Made by a program: the position numbers and the translations under genes
Notes under the pieces: model-generated
What the model saw: only the letters and a program-made list of their open reading frames with translations
The model's database searches: none
What the model was told of the DNA's origin: nothing
Part shown: piece by piece, positions 1 through 6,933 of the stretch
Layout of the letters: every line of letters starts with the position of its first letter
Numbering within the stretch: position 1 is the first letter of the stretch
From: an uncultured Faecalibacterium sp.
GTDB lineage: Bacteria; Bacillota; Clostridia; Oscillospirales; Ruminococcaceae
Direction: 5' to 3'
Assembly (NCBI GenBank): GCA_902463905.1
Contig: CABQHF010000100.1
Location: 1-7,489 of the forward strand
DNA length: 7,489 bases

Positions 1-1087
1 GGCCATGAGCCGTAAGGGCTGCAATGGCGGCGCTCAGGGATTCCAGCGCAATGGCGGCAATGCAGATGTGCGCATGGGCGTTTTTGGCCAGAACCGTGTC
101 CACCACCGCGGCCATGCTGCCTTTGGTTCCGCCGATGAACACGGCGTCCGGAGCGGGCAGCGTTTCCAGCGCGGCGGGCGCACGTCCCTCCATGAGGGAG
201 AGGTTCCACACCGCAAATTTTTCGCGGTTCTGGCGGATGAGCGCACAAGCCTCCGGCACACACTCCACCGCGTATACATGCCCCTGCGGAGCCGCCAGTG
301 CCAGCTCCACGCTCACACTGCCGGTACCGGCCCCCACATCCCACAAAATGTCCGTGGGGCGGACGGCCAGCTTGGCCAGTGCGGCGGCCCGCACCTCCTG
401 CTTGGTCATGGGCACATCGCTCCGGATGAAAGCGTCATCCGGCAGGCCGGGGGTGCGGTGCTCCGGCTGCACGGTGTGCTCCACCAGCAGAACGCTCAGG
501 GGTGCAAAGGCTTGTTCGGCCAGTTCCTGTGCAGTGCCAAAGTGGATCTTTTCCTCGGGCGTACCAAGGTTCTCGCCCACAAGGGCGTGGGCATCGCCCA
601 TGCCTGCGCTGGTCAGCGCGGCGCACAGGGTGGCCGGGGTCTCAGCCCCGCCGGTGAGGAAGAACACGGTCTTATGGTTCATACATTCGGCCACCGGGTC
701 GCAGGTGCAGCCGTGGGCAGAAACCAGCGTCCAGTCCTGCCAGGGGCGGCCAACGGCGGCGGCCAGCAGCTGCACACTGGAAAGGCCGGGCAGCACCCGG
801 CAGGAGATGCCAAAAGCCCGCAGCATGGGCAGCAATGTGGATGCACCGGAGTAGAACCCGGTGTCGCCGCTGTACACCAGCGCAATTTCTTCATCCGGAT
901 GTGCAGACAGGCAGGCAAGGATCTCTTCCGGCTTGTACATGGCCTGCCGGTTTTCGGTGCAGCCCTCCGGCAGATCGGCCAGCAGCCGTTTGGCACCCAG
1001 GATGCGGTCCGCACCCTGCAGGGCGGCAAGGCCCTGTGTGGTCAGGCTGCCGGGCATACCGGAGCCCATGCCAATGAGTGTGATCAT
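1..1087 (-). CDS. cbiET: CbiE-CbiT fusion (CobL type), cobalt-precorrin-6B C5/C15-methyltransferase and decarboxylase, 3' end outside window
   Basis: I translated this frame by hand: 362 residues from ATG 1087 with no stop before the left edge. Residues 1-205 are CbiE, the C5 methylase: LIGMGSGMPGSLTTQG (4-19), ALVYSGDTGFYSGASTLL (69-86), LPGLSSVQLLAAAVGRPW (99-116), SAHG (123-126). From about 213 comes CbiT, which methylates C15 and decarboxylates the C12 acetate: the junction motif DDAFIRSDVPMTKQEVRA (217-234), the cofactor-binding WDVGAGTGSVSVE (249-261), YAVECVPEACALIRQN (272-287), and DAVFIGGTKG (314-323). The family usually has about 400-430 residues, so only the last 40-70 are missing. 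GGAGG at 1102-1098 lies 10 bases before the start, inside the end of cbiJ, and the ATG overlaps the cbiJ TGA. Fused CbiE-CbiT proteins are well known, so the fusion itself is ordinary. Confidence 0.94.
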   Translation of the reverse strand, partial: MITLIGMGSGMPGSLTTQGLAALQGADRILGAKRLLADLPEGCTENRQAMYKPEEILACLSAHPDEEIALVYSGDTGFYSGASTLLPMLRAFGISCRVLPGLSSVQLLAAAVGRPWQDWTLVSAHGCTCDPVAECMNHKTVFFLTGGAETPATLCAALTSAGMGDAHALVGENLGTPEEKIHFGTAQELAEQAFAPLSVLLVEHTVQPEHRTPGLPDDAFIRSDVPMTKQEVRAAALAKLAVRPTDILWDVGAGTGSVSVELALAAPQGHVYAVECVPEACALIRQNREKFAVWNLSLMEGRAPAALETLPAPDAVFIGGTKGSMAAVVDTVLAKNAHAHICIAAIALESLSAAIAALTAHG

Positions 1088-1824
1088 TTATTCAGCACCT
1101 CCCTGCAGCGGGTCAGGATCTGCTCGGCGGTCTCACCGGTCTCGGACGGGCGGCGGATCACGATGAGCTGCACGCCGGTGTCGGCGGCAGCCTGCGCCTT
1201 TTCCGCAAAGCCACCGGCGGCCCCGCCGTCCTTCGTCACGAGAAAACGGATGGAAAACTGCTCCAGCAGGGCACGGTTCAACGCATAGGAGAACGGCCCC
1301 TGCAGCGCAAGGATGTTCTTGTGGGGGATGTGCGCAGCCTCACAGGCGGCAATGCTATCCAGCGTGGGCAGCACACGGGGGTACAGCCGCTCCGGGGCCA
1401 GCTGTGCAAAGGCGGGCAGCTCCTTGGCACCGGTGGCCAGCAGGATATTGCCCTGTGCCCGGGTCAGAAAATCCGCCGCGTGCGCCGCCGACTGGAACAC
1501 CATGCTCCCGGCGGGCAGCGGGCTCTGTGCCCGCAGCAGCCGGTGATACTCCACCCCGGCGGTGCGGCAGGCAGTACGGATGTTCCGGGTGGCGTCCACC
1601 GCATAGGGATGGGTGGCATCCACGCACAAATCGGCTCCCCGCAGAAGGGCGGCCATCTCGTCCGGGGTCAGCCGCCCGCAGTGCACTATGATGCCGGCAA
1701 AGCTGCCCTGCTCCTCACTGCCCAGCGGGGTGGCCACGCAGACCAGCACCTCTGCGCCCAGTTCTGCCAGCTGCCGGGAGAAAATGCGGCCCTCGGTGGT
1801 GCCGCTGAACACCACTGCCTTCAT
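1084..1824 (-). CDS. cbiJ: CbiJ (CobK), cobalt-precorrin-6A reductase
   Basis: This 246-residue protein reduces the corrin macrocycle at the precorrin-6A stage with a nicotinamide cofactor. Family marks are the N-terminal nucleotide-binding segment VVFSGTTEGR (4-13), the highly conserved VDATHPYA (68-75), LLATGAKEL (128-136), ILALQGPFS (171-179), and VTKDGGAAGGFAEKAQAA (196-213), followed by a conserved IRRP (223-226). Length is normal (about 245-265). The start at 1824 gives an ATGA overlap with the cbiH stop; the only upstream purine run is GGGGG at 1837-1833, 8 bases away, so translation probably depends on coupling to cbiH. The end overlaps the start of the CbiE-CbiT gene by four bases. 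In the anaerobic route this acts after CbiD and before CbiE-CbiT, which is also its order in the operon. Confidence 0.95.
   Translation of the reverse strand: MKAVVFSGTTEGRIFSRQLAELGAEVLVCVATPLGSEEQGSFAGIIVHCGRLTPDEMAALLRGADLCVDATHPYAVDATRNIRTACRTAGVEYHRLLRAQSPLPAGSMVFQSAAHAADFLTRAQGNILLATGAKELPAFAQLAPERLYPRVLPTLDSIAACEAAHIPHKNILALQGPFSYALNRALLEQFSIRFLVTKDGGAAGGFAEKAQAAADTGVQLIVIRRPSETGETAEQILTRCREVLNK
1098..1102 (-). promoter_or_regulatory. Ribosome binding site of the CbiE-CbiT gene
   Basis: GGAGG on the minus strand inside the 3' end of cbiJ, 10 bases before ATG 1087. It supports the start that overlaps the cbiJ stop by four bases. Confidence 0.65.
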
Positions 1825-2555
1825 ACGCGGTACCCCCGCGGTGTGACCATGCGGCCCTGCAGCACGCGGGTGTTGCGGTTGCCGATGTAGACGGTGGTGA
1901 ACATATCCACGGGCGTTTGCTCCAGCTGGGCCAGCGTCAGCACCTGAGCGCTCTGGCCCTCCCGGCCGATGTTGCGCACCAGTCCACAGACGGTGTCCGG
2001 GGCCTTGCCGTTTTGCAGCAGGATGCGCACGGCCCGGGCCAGATAGTCCGGCCGCCCCTTGGAAGAAGGGTTGTACACCGCCATGCAGAAATCGCCCATG
2101 GCCGCTGCGGCCAGCCGCTTTTCGATGACCTCCCACGGGGTGAGCCGGTCAGAAAGAGAGAGCACACAGAAATCATGGGCCAGCGGGGCACCCAGCACCG
2201 CGCCGCCGCTCAGGGCGGCAGTCAGGCCGGGCACCACCTCCACGGTCACGTCCGGGCAGCCTTCGGCCAGCTCCAGCAGGGGGCTGGCCATGCCGTACAC
2301 TCCGGCGTCACCGCTGCACACCAGAGCCACGGTCCGGCCGCTGTGGGCAGTTTCCAGCGCCCAGCGGCAGCGGTCCAGTTCTTTTGTCATGCCGGTGGCG
2401 TAATATTCTTTTTCCGGGTAATAGGGGCGTACCAGATCCAGATAGACCGGATAGCCGCACAGCACCTCGGCTTCTTCCAGGGCGCTCTGCGCCTGTGCGG
2501 TCAAAAACTGCGGGTCGCCGGGGCCAAGCCCGACCACATATACGATATCAGCCAT
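1821..2555 (-). CDS. cbiH: CbiH, cobalt-precorrin-3 C17-methyltransferase (ring contraction)
   Basis: This 244-residue tetrapyrrole methylase (CbiH/CobJ) methylates C17 and drives contraction of the macrocycle, producing the lactone-bearing cobalt-precorrin-4. Marks: IVYVVGLGPGDPQFLT (4-19), GYPVYLDLV (34-42), the cofactor loop SGDAGVYGMA (81-90), VEVVPGLTAALSGGAVLGAP (105-124), LSLSDRLTPWEVIEKRL (132-148), YNPSSKGR (161-168), and VYIGNRNT (222-229), all typical of CbiH. Length fits the family (about 240). The frame is open upstream to 2600, but the ATG at 2555 is preferred: GGAGG at 2567-2563 lies 7 bases upstream and the glycine-rich cofactor motif then begins close to the N terminus as expected. 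The TGA stop overlaps the cbiJ ATG by four bases. Confidence 0.95.
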   Translation of the reverse strand: MADIVYVVGLGPGDPQFLTAQAQSALEEAEVLCGYPVYLDLVRPYYPEKEYYATGMTKELDRCRWALETAHSGRTVALVCSGDAGVYGMASPLLELAEGCPDVTVEVVPGLTAALSGGAVLGAPLAHDFCVLSLSDRLTPWEVIEKRLAAAAMGDFCMAVYNPSSKGRPDYLARAVRILLQNGKAPDTVCGLVRNIGREGQSAQVLTLAQLEQTPVDMFTTVYIGNRNTRVLQGRMVTPRGYRV

Positions 2556-3546
2556 TCTGCCACCTCCAGTCCGGGGCATAGGGGCACAGCGCCAGCGCAA
2601 AGGTCACACCGCCGCCCGCCTGTTTCGGGATGCGGATGCAGCCGCCGGACGCCAGCACAGCGGCCCGCTCACACACGTTGTCCACCCCGGTGACGCTTTG
2701 CACGAAGGGAGATGGTGTGAACGGCCCGGGCAGTGCCCGCAGCTGCTCCGCAGAATAAAATGTGATGGGCCAGCCGTGGGCCCGGCAGAACGCCAGCAGC
2801 CCGGCCTCGTCAGCCTTCAGGTCGATGCTGGCCGCCGCCGCGATGCACGCCGGGGCAAGGCTGTGCCGGGCACAGAAGTCAGCAAAGGCGGCTTCCAACT
2901 GCTCGGCACACGTCCCCCTGCGGCAGCCGATGCCCAGCACCCCGATGCGGGGCACCAGATGCAAAGCGTCCCCGGCAGGGGAGAGGGTAAGGGCAAAATC
3001 GGCTTCGGCAGGGGTCCGTGCAGGATCCACCCCGGCGGGCGGGGTGCCCTGTACGGGAAACTCAGCGGCAAACCGCACCGACTGCCCGGCCAGCAGCTTG
3101 CTGCTGACATGCTTGATGCGCTCCGCTTCCAGCACCGTGCAGTTCTGGTGCTTTGCCCACTCGTCCACCGCAAAAATGCCGTGGGCGTCGGTGGCCGTGG
3201 TGATCACCGGAACGGCTCCGCACACGGCGGCCAGTGCACGGGCCAGGTCATTGGCACCGCCCAGATGACCGGACAGCACCGGCACCGCAAAGCGGCCGCA
3301 TTCGTCCAGTACCACCACCGCCGGGTCCGACGCCTTGCTGCGGCAGTGGGGCGCAATGGCCCGCACCGCAATGCCCACGGCTCCCACAAAAACAAGGGCG
3401 TCGCTCTGCGCAAACTGCAGGGCGGTCCACCCGGCAAGGGAGACGCCGCCGCTGCCGCAGCGGTCCACACTGCCGGGCAGGGCGTCTGCCAGCCGCCGGG
3501 CCAGTGCCAGACCGGTATCGGTAAAGGCCAGATAGGCCCGGGTCAT
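2548..3546 (-). CDS. cbiG: CbiG, cobalt-precorrin-5A hydrolase
   Basis: CbiG opens the delta-lactone of cobalt-precorrin-5A and releases C20 with its methyl group as acetaldehyde; it belongs to the anaerobic pathway and is strong evidence for that route. At 332 residues the protein has the usual CbiG arrangement: a short N-terminal part, a central core with ALVFVGAVGIAVRAIAP (50-66), DPAVVVLDECGRFAVPVLSG (74-93), HLGGANDLA (94-102) and TTATDAHGIFAVDEWA (116-131), a variable middle region (about 160-200), and a C-terminal domain with GIGCRRGTCAEQLEAAF (205-221), LKADEAGLLAFCR (243-255) and SVTGVDNVCERAAVLASGG (284-302). It starts on an ATGA overlap with cbiF; AAGGGG at 3560-3555 lies 8 bases upstream. 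It is not fused to CbiH, unlike in some bacteria, but the two genes overlap by 8 bases. Confidence 0.95.
   Translation of the reverse strand: MTRAYLAFTDTGLALARRLADALPGSVDRCGSGGVSLAGWTALQFAQSDALVFVGAVGIAVRAIAPHCRSKASDPAVVVLDECGRFAVPVLSGHLGGANDLARALAAVCGAVPVITTATDAHGIFAVDEWAKHQNCTVLEAERIKHVSSKLLAGQSVRFAAEFPVQGTPPAGVDPARTPAEADFALTLSPAGDALHLVPRIGVLGIGCRRGTCAEQLEAAFADFCARHSLAPACIAAAASIDLKADEAGLLAFCRAHGWPITFYSAEQLRALPGPFTPSPFVQSVTGVDNVCERAAVLASGGCIRIPKQAGGGVTFALALCPYAPDWRWQNG
2563..2567 (-). promoter_or_regulatory. Ribosome binding site of cbiH
   Basis: GGAGG with a 7-base spacer to ATG 2555, inside the 3' end of cbiG. It decides the start of cbiH against the upstream in-frame ATG codons at 2600 and 2579. 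Confidence 0.75.
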
Positions 3547-4304
3547 TGGTCGGACCCCTTGCGGAACGCGGTGGTAAAACCGGGGTCGTACAGCTTGCTG
3601 CGCTCGTACCGGGTGCCAAGGAAATCGCCTGCCACGATGAGCGCTGTTTTGGTGATGCCGGCGTCGTGCACGCTCTGCGCCAGAGAACCCACGGTACAGC
3701 GCACGGTTTTCTGCTCCGGCCAGGTGGCCTTGTATACCACGGCGGCGGGGGTGTCCGGCGTGTAGGCACCGCCCTGCAGCAGAGCATCCTGCACCTTGTC
3801 CACCAGACCGATGGACAGGAAGATCACCATGGTGGCACCGTGGGCTGCAAGGCTGGCCAGCTTTTCCCGCTCCGGCACCGGGGTGCGCCCTTCCATGCGG
3901 GTGATGATCACGGTCTGGCTCACGGTGGGCAGGGTGTATTCGGCATTCAGTGCCGCCGCCGCGCCGCAGAAGCTGGACACGCCGGGCGTGTCATCGTAGG
4001 CGATGCCGTCGGCGTCCAGTGCATCCATCTGCTCCCGGATGGCCCCGTACAGGCAGGGGTCGCCGGTGTGCAGGCGCACGGTGATTTTGCCGTCTGCCTC
4101 CATGGTGCGCATCACATCCAGCACCTGTTCCAACGTCATCTCGGCGCTGTTGTAAATGGCGCAGCCGGGTTTTGCCAGTCCCAGCAGGGCCGGGTTGACC
4201 AGACTGCCCGCATAAATGATGCAATCAGCCTCCTGCAGCAGGGCTGCGCCCCGCCGAGTGATCAGGTCCGGGGCACCGGGCCCCGCGCCTACAAAGTGTA
4301 CCAT
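3543..4304 (-). CDS. cbiF: CbiF, cobalt-precorrin-4 C11-methyltransferase
   Basis: This 253-residue tetrapyrrole methylase (CbiF/CobM) methylates C11 of cobalt-precorrin-4, yielding the substrate of CbiG. Marks in order: HFVGAGPGAPDLITRRG (3-19), YAGSLVNP (31-38), the cofactor loop HTGDPCLYGAIREQM (79-93), TPGVSSFCGAAAALNAEYTLP (from 106), TRMEGRTPVPE (135-145), the KATWPEQ segment (192-198) and a C-terminal ERSKLYDP motif (234-241). These C-terminal features separate CbiF from CbiL and CbiH. Length equals the usual 250-260 residues. The start is well fixed: AAGGAG at 4318-4313 lies 8 bases before the ATG and is embedded in the last codons and stop of cbiL. Its TGA overlaps the cbiG ATG by four bases, pairing the two enzymes that act in succession. 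Confidence 0.95.
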   Translation of the reverse strand: MVHFVGAGPGAPDLITRRGAALLQEADCIIYAGSLVNPALLGLAKPGCAIYNSAEMTLEQVLDVMRTMEADGKITVRLHTGDPCLYGAIREQMDALDADGIAYDDTPGVSSFCGAAAALNAEYTLPTVSQTVIITRMEGRTPVPEREKLASLAAHGATMVIFLSIGLVDKVQDALLQGGAYTPDTPAAVVYKATWPEQKTVRCTVGSLAQSVHDAGITKTALIVAGDFLGTRYERSKLYDPGFTTAFRKGSDQ

Positions 4305-4309
4305 AGCAG

Positions 4310-5026
4310 TTACTCCTTTACCAGTACCGTTGCAAAATATCCGGCCTTGCTGCCATCCTGCGGCGGGCGCGCAGTCGAAAGGTCGGGGAAGATCGTTTCA
4401 TCCGGCAGGCCGCAGCTGCACACGAGGGCGCTGCGGCTCAACGCACCGTGGGCGTCCAGGGTGTCCAGCAGGGCGGGCAGCTGACGCCCGGTTTTCATCA
4501 GGACTTTCGTGCCGGGGGCGTCCAATACCTCGTCGGCCCGGCTGCCGGGAGCGATGGTCATCGGAGCGTCCATGCCGCCGGTAAGGGGCTGGTTCAGCCG
4601 TGCCGCTGCCGCGCAGAAGCTGGGCACACCCGCCGCCATCGCGGTGGCATAGCCCTGCGCCTGCAGGATCTCCTGCAGATAGCCAAAGGTGGCATAAATG
4701 GACACGTCACCCAGGTTCAGCATGGCCACATCCTGCCCGGCATCCAGAAAAGGCCGCACTGCGCTGGCAGCGGTCTCGTGAGAGGCGTGCAGCACGGCGG
4801 CGTCCCGGCTCATGGCAAACTGCAGGGGCAGAATGGTCTTGCCGTCCAGCTCTGCGCCCAGTGCCCGGCGGGCGATGTCCAGCGCCAGCATCTGCCCGGA
4901 AGCGGTCTGCGGCGCAGCCAGCACCGGGCACTGCCGCAGCAGACGCACGGCCTGCAAAGTCAGCAGCTCCGGGTCGCCGGGGCCGACGCTGACCCCGTAA
5001 AAGGTGCCGGTCATGCGTTGTTCCAT
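4310..5026 (-). CDS. cbiL: CbiL, cobalt-precorrin-2 C20-methyltransferase
   Basis: This 238-residue protein is a tetrapyrrole methylase (TP_methylase fold) that transfers a methyl group from S-adenosylmethionine to C20 of cobalt-precorrin-2, the first committed methylation of the corrin branch. Visible marks are the N-terminal GVSVGPGDPELLTLQAVRLL (11-30), the cofactor-loop segment NLGDVSIYATFGYL (104-117) and AGVPSFCAAAARLNQPL (132-148). Length matches the usual 230-240 residues. I chose ATG 5026 because AAGGAG lies 11 bases upstream at 5043-5038; it makes the gene overlap the end of cbiD by 16 bases. An alternative ATG at 5014 gives a neat ATGA overlap with the cbiD stop and starts at MTGTFYGV, but has only a poor ribosome site. 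The next gene, cbiF, begins 5 bases after the TAA. The distinction from other methylases in the operon rests on the DVSIYATF and SFCAAAARLNQPL segments. Confidence 0.93.
   Translation of the reverse strand: MEQRMTGTFYGVSVGPGDPELLTLQAVRLLRQCPVLAAPQTASGQMLALDIARRALGAELDGKTILPLQFAMSRDAAVLHASHETAASAVRPFLDAGQDVAMLNLGDVSIYATFGYLQEILQAQGYATAMAAGVPSFCAAAARLNQPLTGGMDAPMTIAPGSRADEVLDAPGTKVLMKTGRQLPALLDTLDAHGALSRSALVCSCGLPDETIFPDLSTARPPQDGSKAGYFATVLVKE
4313..4318 (-). promoter_or_regulatory. Ribosome binding site of cbiF
   Basis: AAGGAG with an 8-base spacer to ATG 4304. It lies in the final codons of cbiL, immediately before its TAA. This is the only junction in the window without gene overlap, and it has a strong, well-spaced site. 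Confidence 0.75.
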
Positions 5027-6933
5027 TGTTCAAGCAGCTCCTTTGCAGTTTGTGTTGCGCCAAGCGGCCCGTGCTGGTTGGAAAACAGCACTGCACCCAC
5101 CCGGAAGGCTTCGCCCGCCCGGCGGTCGAGGTGCAGCTGGATGGCATCCAGCAGGCTTTCCAGCACCGGGGCGCGCAGTCCGGCGGCGTCCAGCAGCTCC
5201 AGACAGGCGTCGGTGGTGGCGGCGGCGTACAAAGCCGCGCACAGCTCCCGGCTTGCCCCACAGAGGGCGGCATGGGCACAGAACAGCTCGGTGCGGCAGT
5301 CGGCCGTGTGGGAGTGGGTGTTCATGATGCCGCCGGCCACCTTGACCAGCTTGCCCACATGGCCCACCAGCAGCACCTGTTCAAACCCGGCAGAGGCAGC
5401 CATATCCAGCGTATCTCCGATGAAGTTGGAGGTCTTGACCACCGGGATGCTCCCAAAACCGGGGTAGGTATCGTGCAGGTAATCCAACCCATAGTTGCCG
5501 GGGGCCAGGATGAGCCGTTTCGGCGCACCGGCCCGCAGAACAGCCTGGTTCATTTCCAGCTGGATGGTGTCCAGAATGGCCTGCTGGCTCATAGGTTCCA
5601 CGATGCCGCTGGTGCCCAGCACCGAAAGGCCGCCCTCCACCCCGATATGCGGGTTGAAGGTACGCCGGGCCACTTCCTCACCGTTCTGGATAGAAATGGT
5701 CACAGCAAAGCCGTCGGCATAACAGGCGGCTTCGGCCTCCCGGCGCAGTGCTTCGGTGATCATCTGCCGGGGCACATGGTTGATGGCAGCAGCGTCCACA
5801 GGCTGGTCGAGACCGGGTTTTGTCACCCGACCCACGCCCTTGCCGCCGTTGATGCGGATCTCGGTGCAACCCGGCAGCAGCTCCACTGTGGCGATCACCG
5901 GCAGGCCGGTGGTCACGTCTACGTCATCGCCGCCGTCCTTTTCAATGGCGCATTCGGCCCCAGTTTCGGTGCGGCGGCAGAACAGGGGTGCTACCGCCAC
6001 CACGATGCCCTTTGGGGTGCGCAGCGCCACCGTCTCCGGCGCATGGCCGGTGAGCAGCAGCCGGGCCGCGCCCGCTGCCCCCAGCGCCGCACAGGTGCCG
6101 GTGGTATAGCCGCAGCGCAGCAGCTTCTGCCCGCTGCGGATGTAGTGTTCAAACTTTGGCTTTTGGGGTTTTGCCTCCCCGAACAGGGCCGTGTATTGCG
6201 CTTCACTCAGCGCATAGAGGGCGCGGATATTGTCTGGCGCAAAGGCAGCTTCCGGGGTCAGGACGCCGGAGATATGATCCGGGAACACGCACACCACCGC
6301 GTCCGCGATCTTCTGCGCCATATCCAGCTCGTGGAGGCTCACGATGACCGCAAGGCCCTGCTCATGGGCCAGCTTCTGCAGGATGGTCAGCAGTTCGATC
6401 TTGCCCTTGATGTCCAGAAAAGAGGTCGGCTCGTCCAGCAGCAGCACCTTGGGCTGCTGGCAGATGGCACGGGCCAGCAGTACCCGCTGACGCTGGCCGT
6501 CACTGATGCAGTTGAAATCCCGATCCGCCAGATGGGCGGCCCCGGCAACCTCCAGTGCCCTCTGCACGGCCTGCCGGTCGGCAGCGGACAGGATACCCAG
6601 CCGCCCGGTGTAGGGAATGCGCCCGGCGGCGGCAAACTCAAAGCAGGTGGTCAGCTCGGTGCGGCGGGTGTGGGGCAGCATCAGCGCCAGTTTCTGGGCA
6701 CGGGCGGTGCCGGAGTAGGCGGTCAGAGCCTGCCCGTCCAGCAGCACGGTGCCGCCCAGCGGGGCCAGCTGCCCGGCCAGTGTTTTGAGCAGGGTGGATT
6801 TGCCCGCGCCGTTGGGGCCGATCAGGGCAAGGATCTGCCCCGGCTTTGCCCCCAGCGCAATGCCGGAGGCCAGCGGCGTTTTGCCGTAGCCGATGGCAAG
6901 CGCCTGCGTTTCACAGAGAAATTCCTTCATCAT
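5011..6933 (-). CDS. cbiD: ABC transporter ATPase fused to CbiD, cobalt-precorrin-5B C1-methyltransferase
   Basis: One uninterrupted 640-residue frame encodes two complete proteins. Residues 1-255 are a FecE/BtuD-type ATPase: Walker A GPNGAGKST (39-47), signature ISDGQRQR (143-150), Walker B VLLLDEP (163-169), D-loop SFLD (171-174), H-loop His201. Residues about 270-640 are full-length CbiD, which methylates C1 of cobalt-precorrin-5B using S-adenosylmethionine: GYTTGTCA (275-282), KDGGDDVDVTTG (332-343), GGKGVGRVTKPGL (363-375), GVEGGLSVLGTSGIVEPMS (431-449), SNFIGD (502-507), GHVGKLVK (524-531), NTHSHTAD (538-545). The linker 252-270 is short and charged, with no ATG, GTG or TTG in frame, so CbiD cannot easily be started alone. 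Tandem ATG codons occur at 6933 and 6930; AGGAGG at 6943-6938 sits 4 and 7 bases before them, so 6930 may be the true start. The ATPase presumably pairs with the permease just upstream. Both halves are certain by family; what the fusion does is unknown. Confidence 0.93.
   Translation of the reverse strand: MMKEFLCETQALAIGYGKTPLASGIALGAKPGQILALIGPNGAGKSTLLKTLAGQLAPLGGTVLLDGQALTAYSGTARAQKLALMLPHTRRTELTTCFEFAAAGRIPYTGRLGILSAADRQAVQRALEVAGAAHLADRDFNCISDGQRQRVLLARAICQQPKVLLLDEPTSFLDIKGKIELLTILQKLAHEQGLAVIVSLHELDMAQKIADAVVCVFPDHISGVLTPEAAFAPDNIRALYALSEAQYTALFGEAKPQKPKFEHYIRSGQKLLRCGYTTGTCAALGAAGAARLLLTGHAPETVALRTPKGIVVAVAPLFCRRTETGAECAIEKDGGDDVDVTTGLPVIATVELLPGCTEIRINGGKGVGRVTKPGLDQPVDAAAINHVPRQMITEALRREAEAACYADGFAVTISIQNGEEVARRTFNPHIGVEGGLSVLGTSGIVEPMSQQAILDTIQLEMNQAVLRAGAPKRLILAPGNYGLDYLHDTYPGFGSIPVVKTSNFIGDTLDMAASAGFEQVLLVGHVGKLVKVAGGIMNTHSHTADCRTELFCAHAALCGASRELCAALYAAATTDACLELLDAAGLRAPVLESLLDAIQLHLDRRAGEAFRVGAVLFSNQHGPLGATQTAKELLEQWNNA
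5038..5043 (-). promoter_or_regulatory. Ribosome binding site of cbiL
   Basis: AAGGAG on the minus strand lies within the end of cbiD, 11 bases before ATG 5026 and 23 before the competing ATG 5014. The spacing is long, but it supports the upstream start; use of 5014 would rely on coupled re-initiation at the cbiD stop. Confidence 0.5.

Noticed and set aside
5..1288. A 427-codon plus-strand frame opposite cbiET and the end of cbiJ.
   Set aside because: Same low-complexity antisense composition and no domain marks. The opposite strand gives an unmistakable CbiE-CbiT protein across nearly the whole stretch.
1825..2136. Extension of the cbiJ frame upstream to an ATG at 2136.
   Set aside because: These 104 codons overlap cbiH entirely, are compositionally antisense-like, and precede the normal CbiJ N terminus MKAVVFSGTTEGR at 1824.
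2698..3765. A 355-codon plus-strand frame opposite cbiG and part of cbiF.
   Set aside because: Crosses the boundary of two conserved minus-strand genes, has no ribosome site or family motif that I can see, and is explained by codon bias.
3546..4484. Plus-strand frame of 312 codons opposite cbiF and the end of cbiL.
   Set aside because: Antisense shadow with His/Gly/Gln-rich translation and no recognisable domain.
4448..5467. Plus-strand frame of 339 codons opposite cbiL and the end of cbiD.
   Set aside because: Antisense shadow; Ser/Ala-rich tail and no motif, while both minus-strand genes are intact.
5011..6933. The ATPase-CbiD fusion as a sequencing error that removed a stop codon.
   Set aside because: A single error could remove a stop, but the linker also has no ATG, GTG or TTG in frame for a separate CbiD start, and both halves are in the same frame. 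A genuine fusion is the simpler reading, though I cannot see the raw reads.
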